Shown: positions 1-7,817 of the stretch, one piece after another | Numbering within the stretch: position 1 is the stretch's first letter | How the letters are laid out: each line of letters starts with the position of its first letter | DNA from: Butyrivibrio sp. | GTDB taxonomy: Bacteria > Bacillota_A > Clostridia > Lachnospirales > Lachnospiraceae | DNA length: 36,434 nucleotides | Direction of reading: 5' to 3' | Assembly (NCBI RefSeq): GCF_024699075.1 | Contig: NZ_JAILQF010000106.1 | Location: 1 to 36,434, forward strand | Notes under the pieces: generated by a model | Database searches by the model: none | What the model was told of the DNA's origin: nothing | The model's input: only the letters and a program-made list of their open reading frames with translations | Program-made: the position numbers and the translations under genes

Positions 1-1757
1 TCAGCCTTAAATCTAGGCACTTCGTACATCACAAGTCTAAGAGATTTATAACCTATAAACAGGGCTATAAAAGCCATGATCACAGGGATAAGCTTCTTTT
101 CCGCACCTCTTTTATAGAATAAAAGCGTTATAAGCTTTCCAACCATAATGACTGCAGGAAGCCAGATATATAATGCTCCGTATCTTACAAGTGGTGATGA
201 TGTAATGAAGAATACAAGTGCCACATAACAAACACCTTCTACAAAGAAAAAGTCTTTCATTGACACTGTTCTATGTCTTGCCATAAGTACAACTTTACCG
301 GCATTATTAAAGACATTGTTTATGACTACATTTTCGCCTTTTTTATCATTCTTTTTGGCCTTATCTTTAGAATTCTTACCGGAAGTCTTTTTAGATTTAT
401 TTTGGGACTTATTTTTGGATTTATTATTTATAGTCTTTATTCCAAAAACCTTAAGTAGTGATCCCTCTTTTCGTACCTGCATGACCAGATAGATTACTGC
501 AAATACTATAAGTCCTATAAGAAATACAAAATCTGCCACGAGCATCACTTTATTAAAAGACGAAAGGCTCTTATACCAGTCAGGGAACCAGTCCATGATA
601 CTTATGTTATAAAGAGCTGCATCCGTATAGCCTCTGCCATATACTGCTATCTCATGAGCGTCATACTCAGCCGTTCCTTTTGGTATCTTCCATGCAAATC
701 TAAAGATATCTATAGCGGTAAATGGATATATAAGCCATCCTGATATGATTATATTTCTGATAAAAAAGGGAACTGCCACCAAAAATCCCAGTCCTATAAA
801 GTACCATATCGCTTTGGCCCTGCTTATAAGCTTTGCATGCATTATCTTCCATATAGGCTTTATAGCAAGAAGTAAAAGCGGCGCTGCAGAGAGCTTTAAT
901 GTTACTGCATATACTATAAGTATGCAGAGCATGGCATAGGGATAGAATCTCTTCTCCCTGTCTCTGTCAAGATCGAGCCAGGATATTAGTATATATAAGA
1001 CCATGCACATGACAAAATAGTCTGATGCAGGCGATACGATCTCGTCAAGTATAGTAAATATATAATAGATAGCTATAAGTCTTACTGCATCCGGAAGGGT
1101 AAAGTATCCGCGTCTTTTGATCTGAACTATATCTACGCATTTCCATGACAGAAGAAGTACAAAATATCCTGCCATTGTATGAAGCGATTGTCCGCCAAGC
1201 CATGAGAAGCTGTAAAGAGCTGACAAAGGATAGACTGCACTATTATATGCAAGCCTTTGATTGAAGTTTCCAAGTCCTCTTACTGCGCCGTAAACCTCAT
1301 TCCAGTGTATAGCCTGTGCATGATACAGACCTGTATCATAGTGTTCAAGTCCATGCGAGGTACAATAAGCTATAACAAAGAAGATCACAATATATGTGAT
1401 TATCATATTCATGCTTATATTTCTGCCAAGACCATAGGCAAGAATTTTATAGAACATATTTCGAATAGCCAGAACACATACACAAAGCGATATAACAAAA
1501 AGTATCACATTGGCAGCCATTGAAAGGCCTGACCATATACTGAAGATCTGAGAATATATGGATACGAGCACAAGCCCTGTTATAAGATAATTTTCTCTAA
1601 ACTGTATCTCATAAGGCGTTGTACGCAAAGCGGCATTTCTTTTCTGCGGCACCGAGTGTTGCAGAAAAGAAATGCCGGTCATTAAATGGTGAAATCCGTA
1701 TCCAGCAAAATAAGTTGTAAAAATCACATAAAGCCAATTAATAGCTGTGATTAGCAT
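1..1757 (-). CDS. LIC_10190-like polytopic membrane protein, C-terminus beyond window
   Basis: The frame is open from the ATG at 1757 to the left edge, 585 codons with no stop. The protein is strongly hydrophobic, with about ten or more membrane-spanning stretches. It carries the signature DTGLYHAQ at residues 141-148, followed by an aromatic-rich segment with GLGNFNQRL and a Y-N-S motif. I associate this signature with the LIC_10190 family, found beside polysaccharide and glycan assembly genes, so a role in handling lipid-linked sugars is an inference. Residues about 442-475 form a Lys/Asn/Ser-rich, probably cytoplasmic loop. Codons 27-43 hold a perfect 17-bp inverted repeat. It starts 28 nt after the YuiD-like gene and is probably co-transcribed with it; GAGG and AAGGA lie upstream of the start. 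The exact biochemical activity is unknown. Confidence 0.72.
   Translation of the reverse strand, partial: MLITAINWLYVIFTTYFAGYGFHHLMTGISFLQHSVPQKRNAALRTTPYEIQFRENYLITGLVLVSIYSQIFSIWSGLSMAANVILFVISLCVCVLAIRNMFYKILAYGLGRNISMNMIITYIVIFFVIAYCTSHGLEHYDTGLYHAQAIHWNEVYGAVRGLGNFNQRLAYNSAVYPLSALYSFSWLGGQSLHTMAGYFVLLLSWKCVDIVQIKRRGYFTLPDAVRLIAIYYIFTILDEIVSPASDYFVMCMVLYILISWLDLDRDREKRFYPYAMLCILIVYAVTLKLSAAPLLLLAIKPIWKIMHAKLISRAKAIWYFIGLGFLVAVPFFIRNIIISGWLIYPFTAIDIFRFAWKIPKGTAEYDAHEIAVYGRGYTDAALYNISIMDWFPDWYKSLSSFNKVMLVADFVFLIGLIVFAVIYLVMQVRKEGSLLKVFGIKTINNKSKNKSQNKSKKTSGKNSKDKAKKNDKKGENVVINNVFNNAGKVVLMARHRTVSMKDFFFVEGVCYVALVFFITSSPLVRYGALYIWLPAVIMVGKLITLLFYKRGAEKKLIPVIMAFIALFIGYKSLRLVMYEVPRFKA
1631..1677. 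repeat. Perfect 17-bp inverted repeat inside a coding sequence
   Basis: Arms at 1631-1647 and 1661-1677 are exact reverse complements, separated by 13 nt. In the minus-strand mRNA three more base pairs can form inside the loop. It lies in frame within the LIC_10190-like gene, codons 27-43, and is not followed by a T-run on either strand, so it is not a conventional terminator. Confidence 0.9.
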
Positions 1758-1785
1758 TTGTCCTTAACCTCATGTTTCTCCCATT

Positions 1786-2250
1786 TTATCCTGCAATGCC
1801 ATAGTATACAGAACCTACTATAACACCAAGGATTGCTCCCATAATAACCTGAAGAGGAGTATGTCCTACAAATACCTTAAGCTTTTCATCATCCGGGATA
1901 TCTTTACCCATCTCTTCAAAAAGCTCTGCAAGGTTCTTGATAACAACTGCCTGCTTACCAGTTTCGCGCCTTACTCCCATTGCATCATGCATTGTAATAA
2001 GCGCCAGGATACCTGCAAGAGCAAATTCATAACCAGATACCCCATACTCAAATCCAACGATAGTCACAAGACTCATTACAGTTGCTGAATGTGAGCTTGG
2101 CATACCGCCATCTCCAAGGAGTCTTTCTGCATTGAACTCTTTATAAGTGATCATGTAGATAACTGTTTTGAGAACCTGTGCTGTAAACCATGCAATTACT
2201 GGGCACATGATAATATCGTTATGAGTTACTTCGTAAAAAAAATCTGCCAT
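1786..2250 (-). CDS. Divergent PAP2 family membrane protein (YuiD/DUF212 type)
   Basis: A 154-residue membrane protein with the family signatures GGMPSSHSA (about residues 48-56) and HDAMGVRRETGKQA (about 88-101). These correspond to the divergent acid phosphatase/haloperoxidase-related motif of YuiD-type proteins. Hydrophobic segments lie near the N-terminus, between the two motifs and at the C-terminal end, fitting a small integral membrane protein of usual family length. The natural substrate is not established; dephosphorylation of a lipid pyrophosphate or similar is only inferred from distant PAP2 kinship. It lies 28 nt before the LIC_10190-like gene on the same strand and about 100 nt after the rhamnose reductase gene, so a cell-surface glycan context is plausible. 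Confidence 0.88.
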   Translation of the reverse strand: MADFFYEVTHNDIIMCPVIAWFTAQVLKTVIYMITYKEFNAERLLGDGGMPSSHSATVMSLVTIVGFEYGVSGYEFALAGILALITMHDAMGVRRETGKQAVVIKNLAELFEEMGKDIPDDEKLKVFVGHTPLQVIMGAILGVIVGSVYYGIAG

Positions 2251-2280
2251 ACTTATCTTTCTTTTAATTTATTTATCTTG

Positions 2281-2329
2281 AAAAGAAAATCCTGAAAAGT
2301 TAAGCATAATACTAAAGTCATCAGGATTT
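2281..2329 (-). terminator. Possible terminator after the rhamnose reductase gene
   Basis: Nine-base arms (2287-2295 and 2321-2329) pair around a 25-nt loop. On the minus strand the stem is followed by a T-rich run. The long loop and A/T-rich stem make this a weak candidate. Confidence 0.4.
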
Positions 2330-2347
2330 ATCTCTTAAAGACATAAC

Positions 2348-3214
2348 TTACATATTCTTAATATACTCAGCAATAGCATCATGCCAGTCAGCAAACATAA
2401 AGTCACTTGTAAGCTTGAACATATAGTTTTCAAGAATTGAATATGCAGGACGTGGAGCACTATTTGGATTCATCTCCATGTACTTCCTGGTTGATACATG
2501 ATTAACCTTTGTATCTTTTCCTGCAAGGCGGAATATCTCATCTGTAAAATCAGCCCAACTGCATGAACCTTCACATGTACCATGGAAAAGTCCATAGTTA
2601 TCTGTAGGAAGAAGATAATGAATAGCCTTAGCAAGTTCAACTGTACTTGTAGGGCTTCCTACCTGATCATCAACAACTGATACTTCATCATGATTCTCAG
2701 AAAGTCTGAGCATTGTTTTTACAAAGTTCTTGCCATCGCCGTAAAGCCATGCTGTTCTTATTGTGAAGAAATGCTTTGCAAACTGCTCTACAAACTTCTC
2801 TCCTGCAAGCTTTGTAGTACCATAAGCACTTACAGGTCCTACCTGATCGAACTCTGTATATGGCTTTGTTCCATTACCTGCAAATACATAATCTGTAGAA
2901 ATATGTACAAGCTTAGCATCTGTCTCTGTAGCTGCTATTGCAAGGTTTCTTGGTCCAATAGCATTGATCTTGTAAGAAAGATCCCAGTCCTTCTCCTGTG
3001 CATCAACTGCTGTATATGCTGCACAATTAATGATCGCATACGGTTTTACTTCTCTTGCAAGAGCAATAACACTATCTACATTAGTGATATCGAGACTGCG
3101 GATTCCATCGCCTTCACATACATCTGTATTGATAAGTTCGAATTCATCTCCGATTTCTTTGTTAACCTGTCTTCCAAGCTGTCCATTACATCCTGTAACT
3201 ATTATCTTTTTCAA
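2348..3214 (-). CDS. rfbD: dTDP-4-dehydrorhamnose reductase
   Basis: A short-chain dehydrogenase-type protein of 288 residues, the normal length for RmlD/RfbD. It catalyses the last step of dTDP-L-rhamnose synthesis, NAD(P)H-dependent reduction of dTDP-4-dehydrorhamnose in the cytoplasm. The N-terminal nucleotide-binding motif GCNGQLG is at residues 8-14, the STDYVF segment with the catalytic Thr is at about 106-111, and the catalytic YGTTK (Tyr131, Lys135) follows. The C-terminal sugar-nucleotide part contains the SAPRPAYS segment usual for the family. The start is a TTG at 3214, because no in-frame ATG precedes the Rossmann motif; AGGAAGG lies upstream. No rmlA, rmlB or rmlC gene is next to it. 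It follows HPr by 21 nt, probably in one transcript. Confidence 0.93.
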   Translation of the reverse strand: MKKIIVTGCNGQLGRQVNKEIGDEFELINTDVCEGDGIRSLDITNVDSVIALAREVKPYAIINCAAYTAVDAQEKDWDLSYKINAIGPRNLAIAATETDAKLVHISTDYVFAGNGTKPYTEFDQVGPVSAYGTTKLAGEKFVEQFAKHFFTIRTAWLYGDGKNFVKTMLRLSENHDEVSVVDDQVGSPTSTVELAKAIHYLLPTDNYGLFHGTCEGSCSWADFTDEIFRLAGKDTKVNHVSTRKYMEMNPNSAPRPAYSILENYMFKLTSDFMFADWHDAIAEYIKNM

Positions 3215-3235
3215 AACCTGATACCTTCCTGCTTA

Positions 3236-3502
3236 TTATTTTTCTCCAAGTCCGTCTTCTACTGCCTGGACCATGCCTGCAAGTGCTTCCTGTTCATCAC
3301 TTCCCTGACATGTAAATTCAATTTCATCACCGCACTTAACACCAGCACCGAGCACGCTTAAAACACTCTTAGCGTTTGCAGTATTCTCTCTCACCTGAAA
3401 AGTTATAAGTGATTTATATCTCATAGCCACTTTGCAAAGAATACCCGCAGGACGCAAGTGAAGCCCGGTAGGATTCTTAATGACTACCTTCTGACTTACC
3501 AT
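3236..3502 (-). CDS. ptsH: HPr family phosphocarrier protein
   Basis: I chose the ATG at 3502 over an upstream in-frame TTG. This gives 88 residues and puts the phosphorylated histidine exactly at His15 (TGLHLRPAG) and the regulatory serine at Ser46 (NAKSVL), the canonical HPr numbering. HPr passes phosphate from enzyme I to sugar-specific PTS components, and Ser46 phosphorylation by HPr kinase serves catabolite control in Firmicutes. Position 16 is Leu where most HPr proteins have Ala. Both phosphorylation sites are intact. The gene lies between cdaR and rfbD and no other PTS gene is in the window, so it could be the general HPr or a regulatory paralogue of the Crh kind, although Crh lacks the His15 seen here. 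GGAGG stands 12 nt before the start. Confidence 0.9.
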   Translation of the reverse strand: MVSQKVVIKNPTGLHLRPAGILCKVAMRYKSLITFQVRENTANAKSVLSVLGAGVKCGDEIEFTCQGSDEQEALAGMVQAVEDGLGEK

Positions 3503-3526
3503 AAAACTCAAAAACCTCCATCACTA

Positions 3527-4840
3527 CTAATTATCATCTGTCGTTTCTTTTGTTTCGGGAGCAGTTGCTGTAATAGTAACTCGAACTGTTCCATCTATCT
3601 CTACACCTTCAGGAGGTGTGAAACTAACTGTTACTGTATATGTTCCTGACTCAAGGCTCTCGCCTTCAGACAGCTGTGTTGTAAGCTGACTTAGATCTAT
3701 AGTCGCATTAAGATCTGATGCCGATACTGCATTGATCGTCTCTTCAAGACCTACTATATCAACTGTAAAGTTTGTATCCTCAGCTCCATTTCCAAGCACT
3801 ATCTTGTAGTTCTCAGGAACATTGTCATAAGTTACACTGCTTGCATCAATGGTTATTGACCTACTTGACTGAGGTATGATATCAACCACAACAGTACATA
3901 TACCATTAAAGTCTGCATCTCCAAGTGATATTCCGCTTGGCAGATAATTGGCTATATTAACAGTTGTCTGAAGATCAGATGTAAGTCCTGTAACATCAAG
4001 AGGATCTGTAACAGTAATACTCGAAACCTCTGAAAGTACCGAAGACTTACCTGCTATAACAACCGTTTCAGGCGTACTGGTTATTTCACCCGATAGCATA
4101 AATCCGTCAGCCGGTTCTCCCGTCGTATGATAATTGATAGGCACAGTCTTAACTGCAAGGATCGTTACATTAACTCTGACCGCCGTAATATTCATGGATA
4201 TAGCAGAGTCATTTATAACATTGCCATCTTCATCATACAATTTGATAGATACATCTGTTCCTATATTTGAAGTAAATCCTGTTACATCTACATCAACGGA
4301 AGCCTTTTCGACTCTGTCGATAACGGACTGAGGTCCGCTTATTCTTACCTGGTTCTGATCTGTAGATACAGAGCTTACAATATAGCCGTCACTAACTGTT
4401 CCTGAAGTTGTAGCTCCAAGAGCAAGTGTGCTTGTAGCAAGATTCTCAATGGAAAGTGCTACTTCAGTACTACTTGGCACAACCGAATCAATCTTTCCTG
4501 AATCCTTGGTGATAGTGATCTCAATAGGAATCGTGCTATCATCAGTCATCTTGGAAAAATCAGCAATTGCAACTATATTATCTTTGGAAAAATTCTCAAG
4601 TACCGATCTTGGAGCTCTTATAGATACAGAACTTATTACGTCCGAATTATCAAGTACTTCGTATACTTCTCCGGCATCGGTGATAATGCTTGTGTTTCTG
4701 AAGGTTACCGAAATGTTATTAAATCTCTCTGTAGATACAGGATCATTAATGTTGGTAACAAGAAACCACATAACGGCCGCAAATAGAACTGATGCAATCT
4801 TAAGTCCCCAATTAGAGTAAAGTCCTCGTACAAATTTCAT
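3527..4840 (-). CDS. cdaR: YbbR-domain protein, regulator of c-di-AMP synthase (CdaR)
   Basis: A 437-residue extracytoplasmic protein anchored by one N-terminal membrane helix (about residues 13-30, IASVLFAAVMWFLVT). The rest is a series of beta-rich YbbR repeats, recognisable by recurrent segments ending in I-x-G-P or V-x-I-x-G (SVSIRAPRSVL, QVRISGPQSVI, TVVIAGKSSVL, TVDIVGLEETI), so about four domains. It overlaps cdaA by 4 nt (ATGA), the standard arrangement. In Firmicutes CdaR binds and modulates the diadenylate cyclase CdaA, linking c-di-AMP to wall synthesis; in many species glmM follows, but here HPr follows instead. The C-terminus ends in a short Thr/Glu/Asp-rich tail. Confidence 0.92.
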   Translation of the reverse strand: MKFVRGLYSNWGLKIASVLFAAVMWFLVTNINDPVSTERFNNISVTFRNTSIITDAGEVYEVLDNSDVISSVSIRAPRSVLENFSKDNIVAIADFSKMTDDSTIPIEITITKDSGKIDSVVPSSTEVALSIENLATSTLALGATTSGTVSDGYIVSSVSTDQNQVRISGPQSVIDRVEKASVDVDVTGFTSNIGTDVSIKLYDEDGNVINDSAISMNITAVRVNVTILAVKTVPINYHTTGEPADGFMLSGEITSTPETVVIAGKSSVLSEVSSITVTDPLDVTGLTSDLQTTVNIANYLPSGISLGDADFNGICTVVVDIIPQSSRSITIDASSVTYDNVPENYKIVLGNGAEDTNFTVDIVGLEETINAVSASDLNATIDLSQLTTQLSEGESLESGTYTVTVSFTPPEGVEIDGTVRVTITATAPETKETTDDN

Positions 4841-5703
4841 TCTGCCTTGGTCCTCCCTCTGAAAACAGGTCTGTGTTTATGTTCTTCTTCAGCCTTATTC
4901 TGTATGCTCCTTAGTCTGTCTTTCAATTTCTCAGAATCCAGAGATCTGTCGAGAACTCCGCCATATGCAACTGATATCTTACCAGTCTCTTCTGAAACGA
5001 TGATTGTAAGTGAATCAGTAACCTCAGATACACCAACACCGGCTCTGTGCCTTGTTCCAAGCTCTTTACCTATGTTCATGTTATCTGAAAGCGGAAGATA
5101 GCAGGTAGCTGCAGTAATACGGTTGCCTCTGACAATTACAGCACCGTCATGAAGCGGTGTATTATGCTCAAAAATATTTATAAGAAGCTGACTTGTAACA
5201 ATAGCATCAACTTCAATACCTGTCTGCTCATATTCTGCAAGTGAATGTTCCTGTTCTATGACAATAAGAGCACCGGTTCTTACTTTGGCCATCTCAACAC
5301 AGGCTCTTGCAATCTCGTCTATAGTCCTGTCAGAGAATCTTCCTTCTCCTCCTCCAACATCAAATGGGAATATTCCCGAAAGAAAATTCTTACGTCCCAG
5401 CTGTTCCAGAGCTCTTCTAAGCTCAGGCTGAAGTACTACTACAACAGCAATTACAGCTATACTAAGAACATTCTGAACTATCCATAAAATGGTGCTCATG
5501 TTGAACAAGGCAGCGATAATGATAAAGATTACAATGACAACAATGCCTTTCATCAAGGACCATATTCTGGTATTACGCATCCATACAAGAATGTGGTATA
5601 CGAGAAAAGCAATGATCAAGATCTCTACAACATCAGTCCCCTTGATATCAGGCATATGAAAATTTGTAAAATTTGTATCCAGTAATGACTGAAACGTATC
5701 CAT
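4837..5703 (-). CDS. cdaA: Diadenylate cyclase CdaA
   Basis: Membrane-bound diadenylate cyclase that makes c-di-AMP from two ATP. Three hydrophobic segments occupy roughly the first 100 residues, followed by the DAC domain. Both catalytic signatures are intact: LHDGAVIVRGNRI with the DGA triad, and GTRHRAGVG with the RHR motif. I prefer the ATG at 5703 because GAGG sits 6 nt upstream; an ATG at 5715 would add four residues but lacks a good ribosome-binding site. That gives 288 residues, close to the usual 270-290. It is the upstream partner of cdaR (overlapping start and stop) and lies just after a membrane protein gene of unknown function. c-di-AMP controls potassium and osmolyte transport and wall homeostasis in these bacteria. 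Confidence 0.95.
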   Translation of the reverse strand: MDTFQSLLDTNFTNFHMPDIKGTDVVEILIIAFLVYHILVWMRNTRIWSLMKGIVVIVIFIIIAALFNMSTILWIVQNVLSIAVIAVVVVLQPELRRALEQLGRKNFLSGIFPFDVGGGEGRFSDRTIDEIARACVEMAKVRTGALIVIEQEHSLAEYEQTGIEVDAIVTSQLLINIFEHNTPLHDGAVIVRGNRITAATCYLPLSDNMNIGKELGTRHRAGVGVSEVTDSLTIIVSEETGKISVAYGGVLDRSLDSEKLKDRLRSIQNKAEEEHKHRPVFRGRTKAE

Positions 5704-5728
5704 TCCTATCCTCATCTTAGGCTAAAGA

Positions 5729-6913
5729 TTATTCGGATCTGTTACTTCTTTGGCTACCTGTACCTGCGTTACTACGTGTCTGTCTACCATTAGTTACATG
5801 ACTATTAGCTGTTCTGCTTCTAGTCTGCTGAGTGCGTCCATAAGAGCTTCCTGAAGGTCTGCTATGCTGCATATGTGATGCTGAAGAGGATGCTGCAGTT
5901 CTTGTAGCCTGTCCGTGAGTCTTGGACACTACCTTATCTCTTCTTTCATCTCTTTCCTCTGTATGAGGAGTTGTAGCTCTGTTGATCTGCTTGACCTTAC
6001 GATCAGGTGTTGCAACAGCAACCTTCGGTATAGCCTTTACATAATAGTAATAATCATCATCTTCGAACTGAACGTTCTCTATTCGCTTATAATCAAGATT
6101 GAATGCAAAGAATTCAAGTCCCTTCATTAAAAGTCCTGCAAAGAGAGAACCTATGATAACACCTGCAACAGAAAAACCTGCATTGCTTACAACATTTGCA
6201 ACCAGTGTTCCTATCATAAGTGTAAGTGTACCTGTTACTATAGCTACATCCCATGAATAGTTGATTGAAAGGCGTCTGAGTATATATACAAGGATCGTTG
6301 TTATTGCAAATACAACAATTACAGATATCATAACCTTGCTTGCAAAAACTCCATCCACTATTGACTGAACCCTTGAGATAACTGCTGCAGAACTGTCATC
6401 ACCTGATGTTCCTGAGATAAATATACTTGTATTATCAGAAATATAATTGAGATAATAATAGACAACGATTCCAAAGATTACAGAGACAACAGAATATACA
6501 GAACCAAAGAGGCCAACTGCTATAGGCATAACATAAGGAATATGAATACCAAAGCAAAGGGCTGTCAGTATAAGTACTATTGCATCATTTGGAGAAAAGC
6601 GATAATACAAAAGGTACATGATAAGAAAGACAGCAAGAGCTATAACCGCTGTCTCCATCGATAATGCCCACAGATGAGCAACTACAAACAAACATGAAAG
6701 TATAACAATGAAAACCTGTGGCAGAATAGCACACAGAAGTGAACACATGAGTACAATAATAGGACTTGTAAGAGCTTCCTGACATCCGATCTCAGAATTG
6801 ATAACATTCAGAGTAATAAGTGTAAGGAAAAACTTCCACACAAGAGTTATATAAAACTCAAATTTTACATAATAAGACTTAAGTATCTGTTTTAATTCAA
6901 GTAAGGTAGCCAT
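5729..6913 (-). CDS. Polytopic membrane protein with disordered C-terminal tail, unknown function
   Basis: A 394-residue protein. Residues about 20-280 contain around eight or nine hydrophobic segments, with one soluble stretch near 155-190. Residues about 282-300 carry an acidic-aromatic motif (FEDDDYYYYVKAIPK). The last 90 residues are Ser/Thr/Arg/Gln/Asn-rich and low in hydrophobics, probably a disordered positively charged cytoplasmic tail. I do not recognise a characterised family; the FEDD-YYYY motif seems familiar from uncharacterised Lachnospiraceae proteins, but I cannot verify that. It is 8 nt downstream of another small membrane protein and immediately upstream of cdaA, so all three are probably co-translated. 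A role in envelope growth or in c-di-AMP signalling is inferred from position only. Confidence 0.8.
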   Translation of the reverse strand: MATLLELKQILKSYYVKFEFYITLVWKFFLTLITLNVINSEIGCQEALTSPIIVLMCSLLCAILPQVFIVILSCLFVVAHLWALSMETAVIALAVFLIMYLLYYRFSPNDAIVLILTALCFGIHIPYVMPIAVGLFGSVYSVVSVIFGIVVYYYLNYISDNTSIFISGTSGDDSSAAVISRVQSIVDGVFASKVMISVIVVFAITTILVYILRRLSINYSWDVAIVTGTLTLMIGTLVANVVSNAGFSVAGVIIGSLFAGLLMKGLEFFAFNLDYKRIENVQFEDDDYYYYVKAIPKVAVATPDRKVKQINRATTPHTEERDERRDKVVSKTHGQATRTAASSSASHMQHSRPSGSSYGRTQQTRSRTANSHVTNGRQTRSNAGTGSQRSNRSE

Positions 6914-6921
6914 AATATCTT

Positions 6922-7311
6922 TTATTCCTTTTCATACATTTTTCTCAGTTTTCTGAGATTATTGTAGTATTTCTTCATTCTTTTACGCATTTTAGAATAA
7001 CGTCTGGAAAAAAAGATGTATGATACCACACAATATCCGATCAACCAGATCAGATAAAAAGTAAGTACTTTTTGTCCATACGCCACCAGATCAATACTAT
7101 ACATATCTTCGAGAATTGATTCAAATGTAGCCACAGCGTATACCGCGAACAGTATCACAAAAGAAACCGTGGCACTGATCGCGGATTTTACAATTTCAAG
7201 GCCAATATAATCACTTCTGAAGTAGCCATTTATTCTGTTGTCGTTTGAACCTTCACGCGCTGTAAAAGCAGCCATTCTCGTCATCAGAATGACTTTTTCT
7301 TCCTGAACCAT
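6922..7311 (-). CDS. Small membrane protein with basic C-terminal helix, unknown function
   Basis: A 129-residue protein. Residues 1-40 are polar, two hydrophobic segments lie at about 41-62 and 78-100, and the last 28 residues are very rich in Lys, Arg and Tyr (SRRYSKMRKRMKKYYNN), likely an amphipathic or coiled basic helix at the inner membrane face. I recognise no family. AAGGG precedes the ATG by about 9 nt. It lies 27 nt after the YvyF gene and 8 nt before the larger membrane protein gene, pointing to one operon running into cdaA-cdaR. It could be a partner subunit of the 394-residue protein; this is inference from spacing. Confidence 0.75.
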   Translation of the reverse strand: MVQEEKVILMTRMAAFTAREGSNDNRINGYFRSDYIGLEIVKSAISATVSFVILFAVYAVATFESILEDMYSIDLVAYGQKVLTFYLIWLIGYCVVSYIFFSRRYSKMRKRMKKYYNNLRKLRKMYEKE

Positions 7312-7338
7312 ATTTAAAACCCTTATCTATCCTCCGGA

Positions 7339-7746
7339 TCAGGGACGCAGGAAACGCATACCTCCCTTGTCTTCCTTCTTCGCAGGCATCTGAATCTTGG
7401 GTGCTTCCTTCTGGAATGCATTAGTCAGGTTGTTAGCCATCTTGTTCTTACAATTCTGGCATAAACGTCCTGTCTGAATGGTTGCACCACAATTCTCACA
7501 CAGTAACTGAATAGGTGAATCTTTAGAGAACATAAGTCTCTCTTCACGGATCCACTCTTTAATCTGATTGAGTTTAACATCATTATCTTCTGCAATCTGT
7601 TTCAAAGATGCAGACGGATTGTCCTGAACGTATTTCTTTACTTTCTGAAAGTCATCTTCCAGGGCCTTTTTGCAGTTCTCACAGATTGGTGGTCCTGCAA
7701 CATAATTGAACATCTTACCACATCTTGAACAGTTACGTAAATTCAT
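7339..7746 (-). CDS. yvyF: YvyF-type flagellar operon zinc-ribbon protein
   Basis: A 135-residue protein with two cysteine clusters: CSRCGK plus CENCKK near residues 6-25, and CENCGA plus CQNCKN near 83-101, flanking a helical segment with an HTH-like stretch (SLKQIAEDNDVKLNQIKEWI, about residues 47-66). This is the layout of the TIGR03826/YvyF family found in flagellar operons. In Bacillus subtilis yvyF follows comFC in the comF-flgM-flgK-flgL region; here too it directly follows comFC, which supports the call, although the flgM-flgK part is not next to it. The zinc ribbons and HTH-like core suggest nucleic-acid binding or regulation of flagellar genes, but the molecular role is not established. 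Confidence 0.86.
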   Translation of the reverse strand: MNLRNCSRCGKMFNYVAGPPICENCKKALEDDFQKVKKYVQDNPSASLKQIAEDNDVKLNQIKEWIREERLMFSKDSPIQLLCENCGATIQTGRLCQNCKNKMANNLTNAFQKEAPKIQMPAKKEDKGGMRFLRP

Positions 7747-7779
7747 AAGCAGCCTCCTTGTTGATTGCTAAACCTACGG

Positions 7780-7817
7780 TTGTATACACTGTTGCTGTCC
7801 TTTTATACTGTCTGTCC
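7780..7817. repeat. Imperfect 17-bp tandem duplication over the comFC stop codon
   Basis: On the minus strand the end of comFC reads GGACAGACAGTATAA, and 17 nt later GGACAGCAACAGTGTATA follows. The two blocks match apart from two 2-nt insertions. The stop codon lies in the first copy. Confidence 0.5.
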
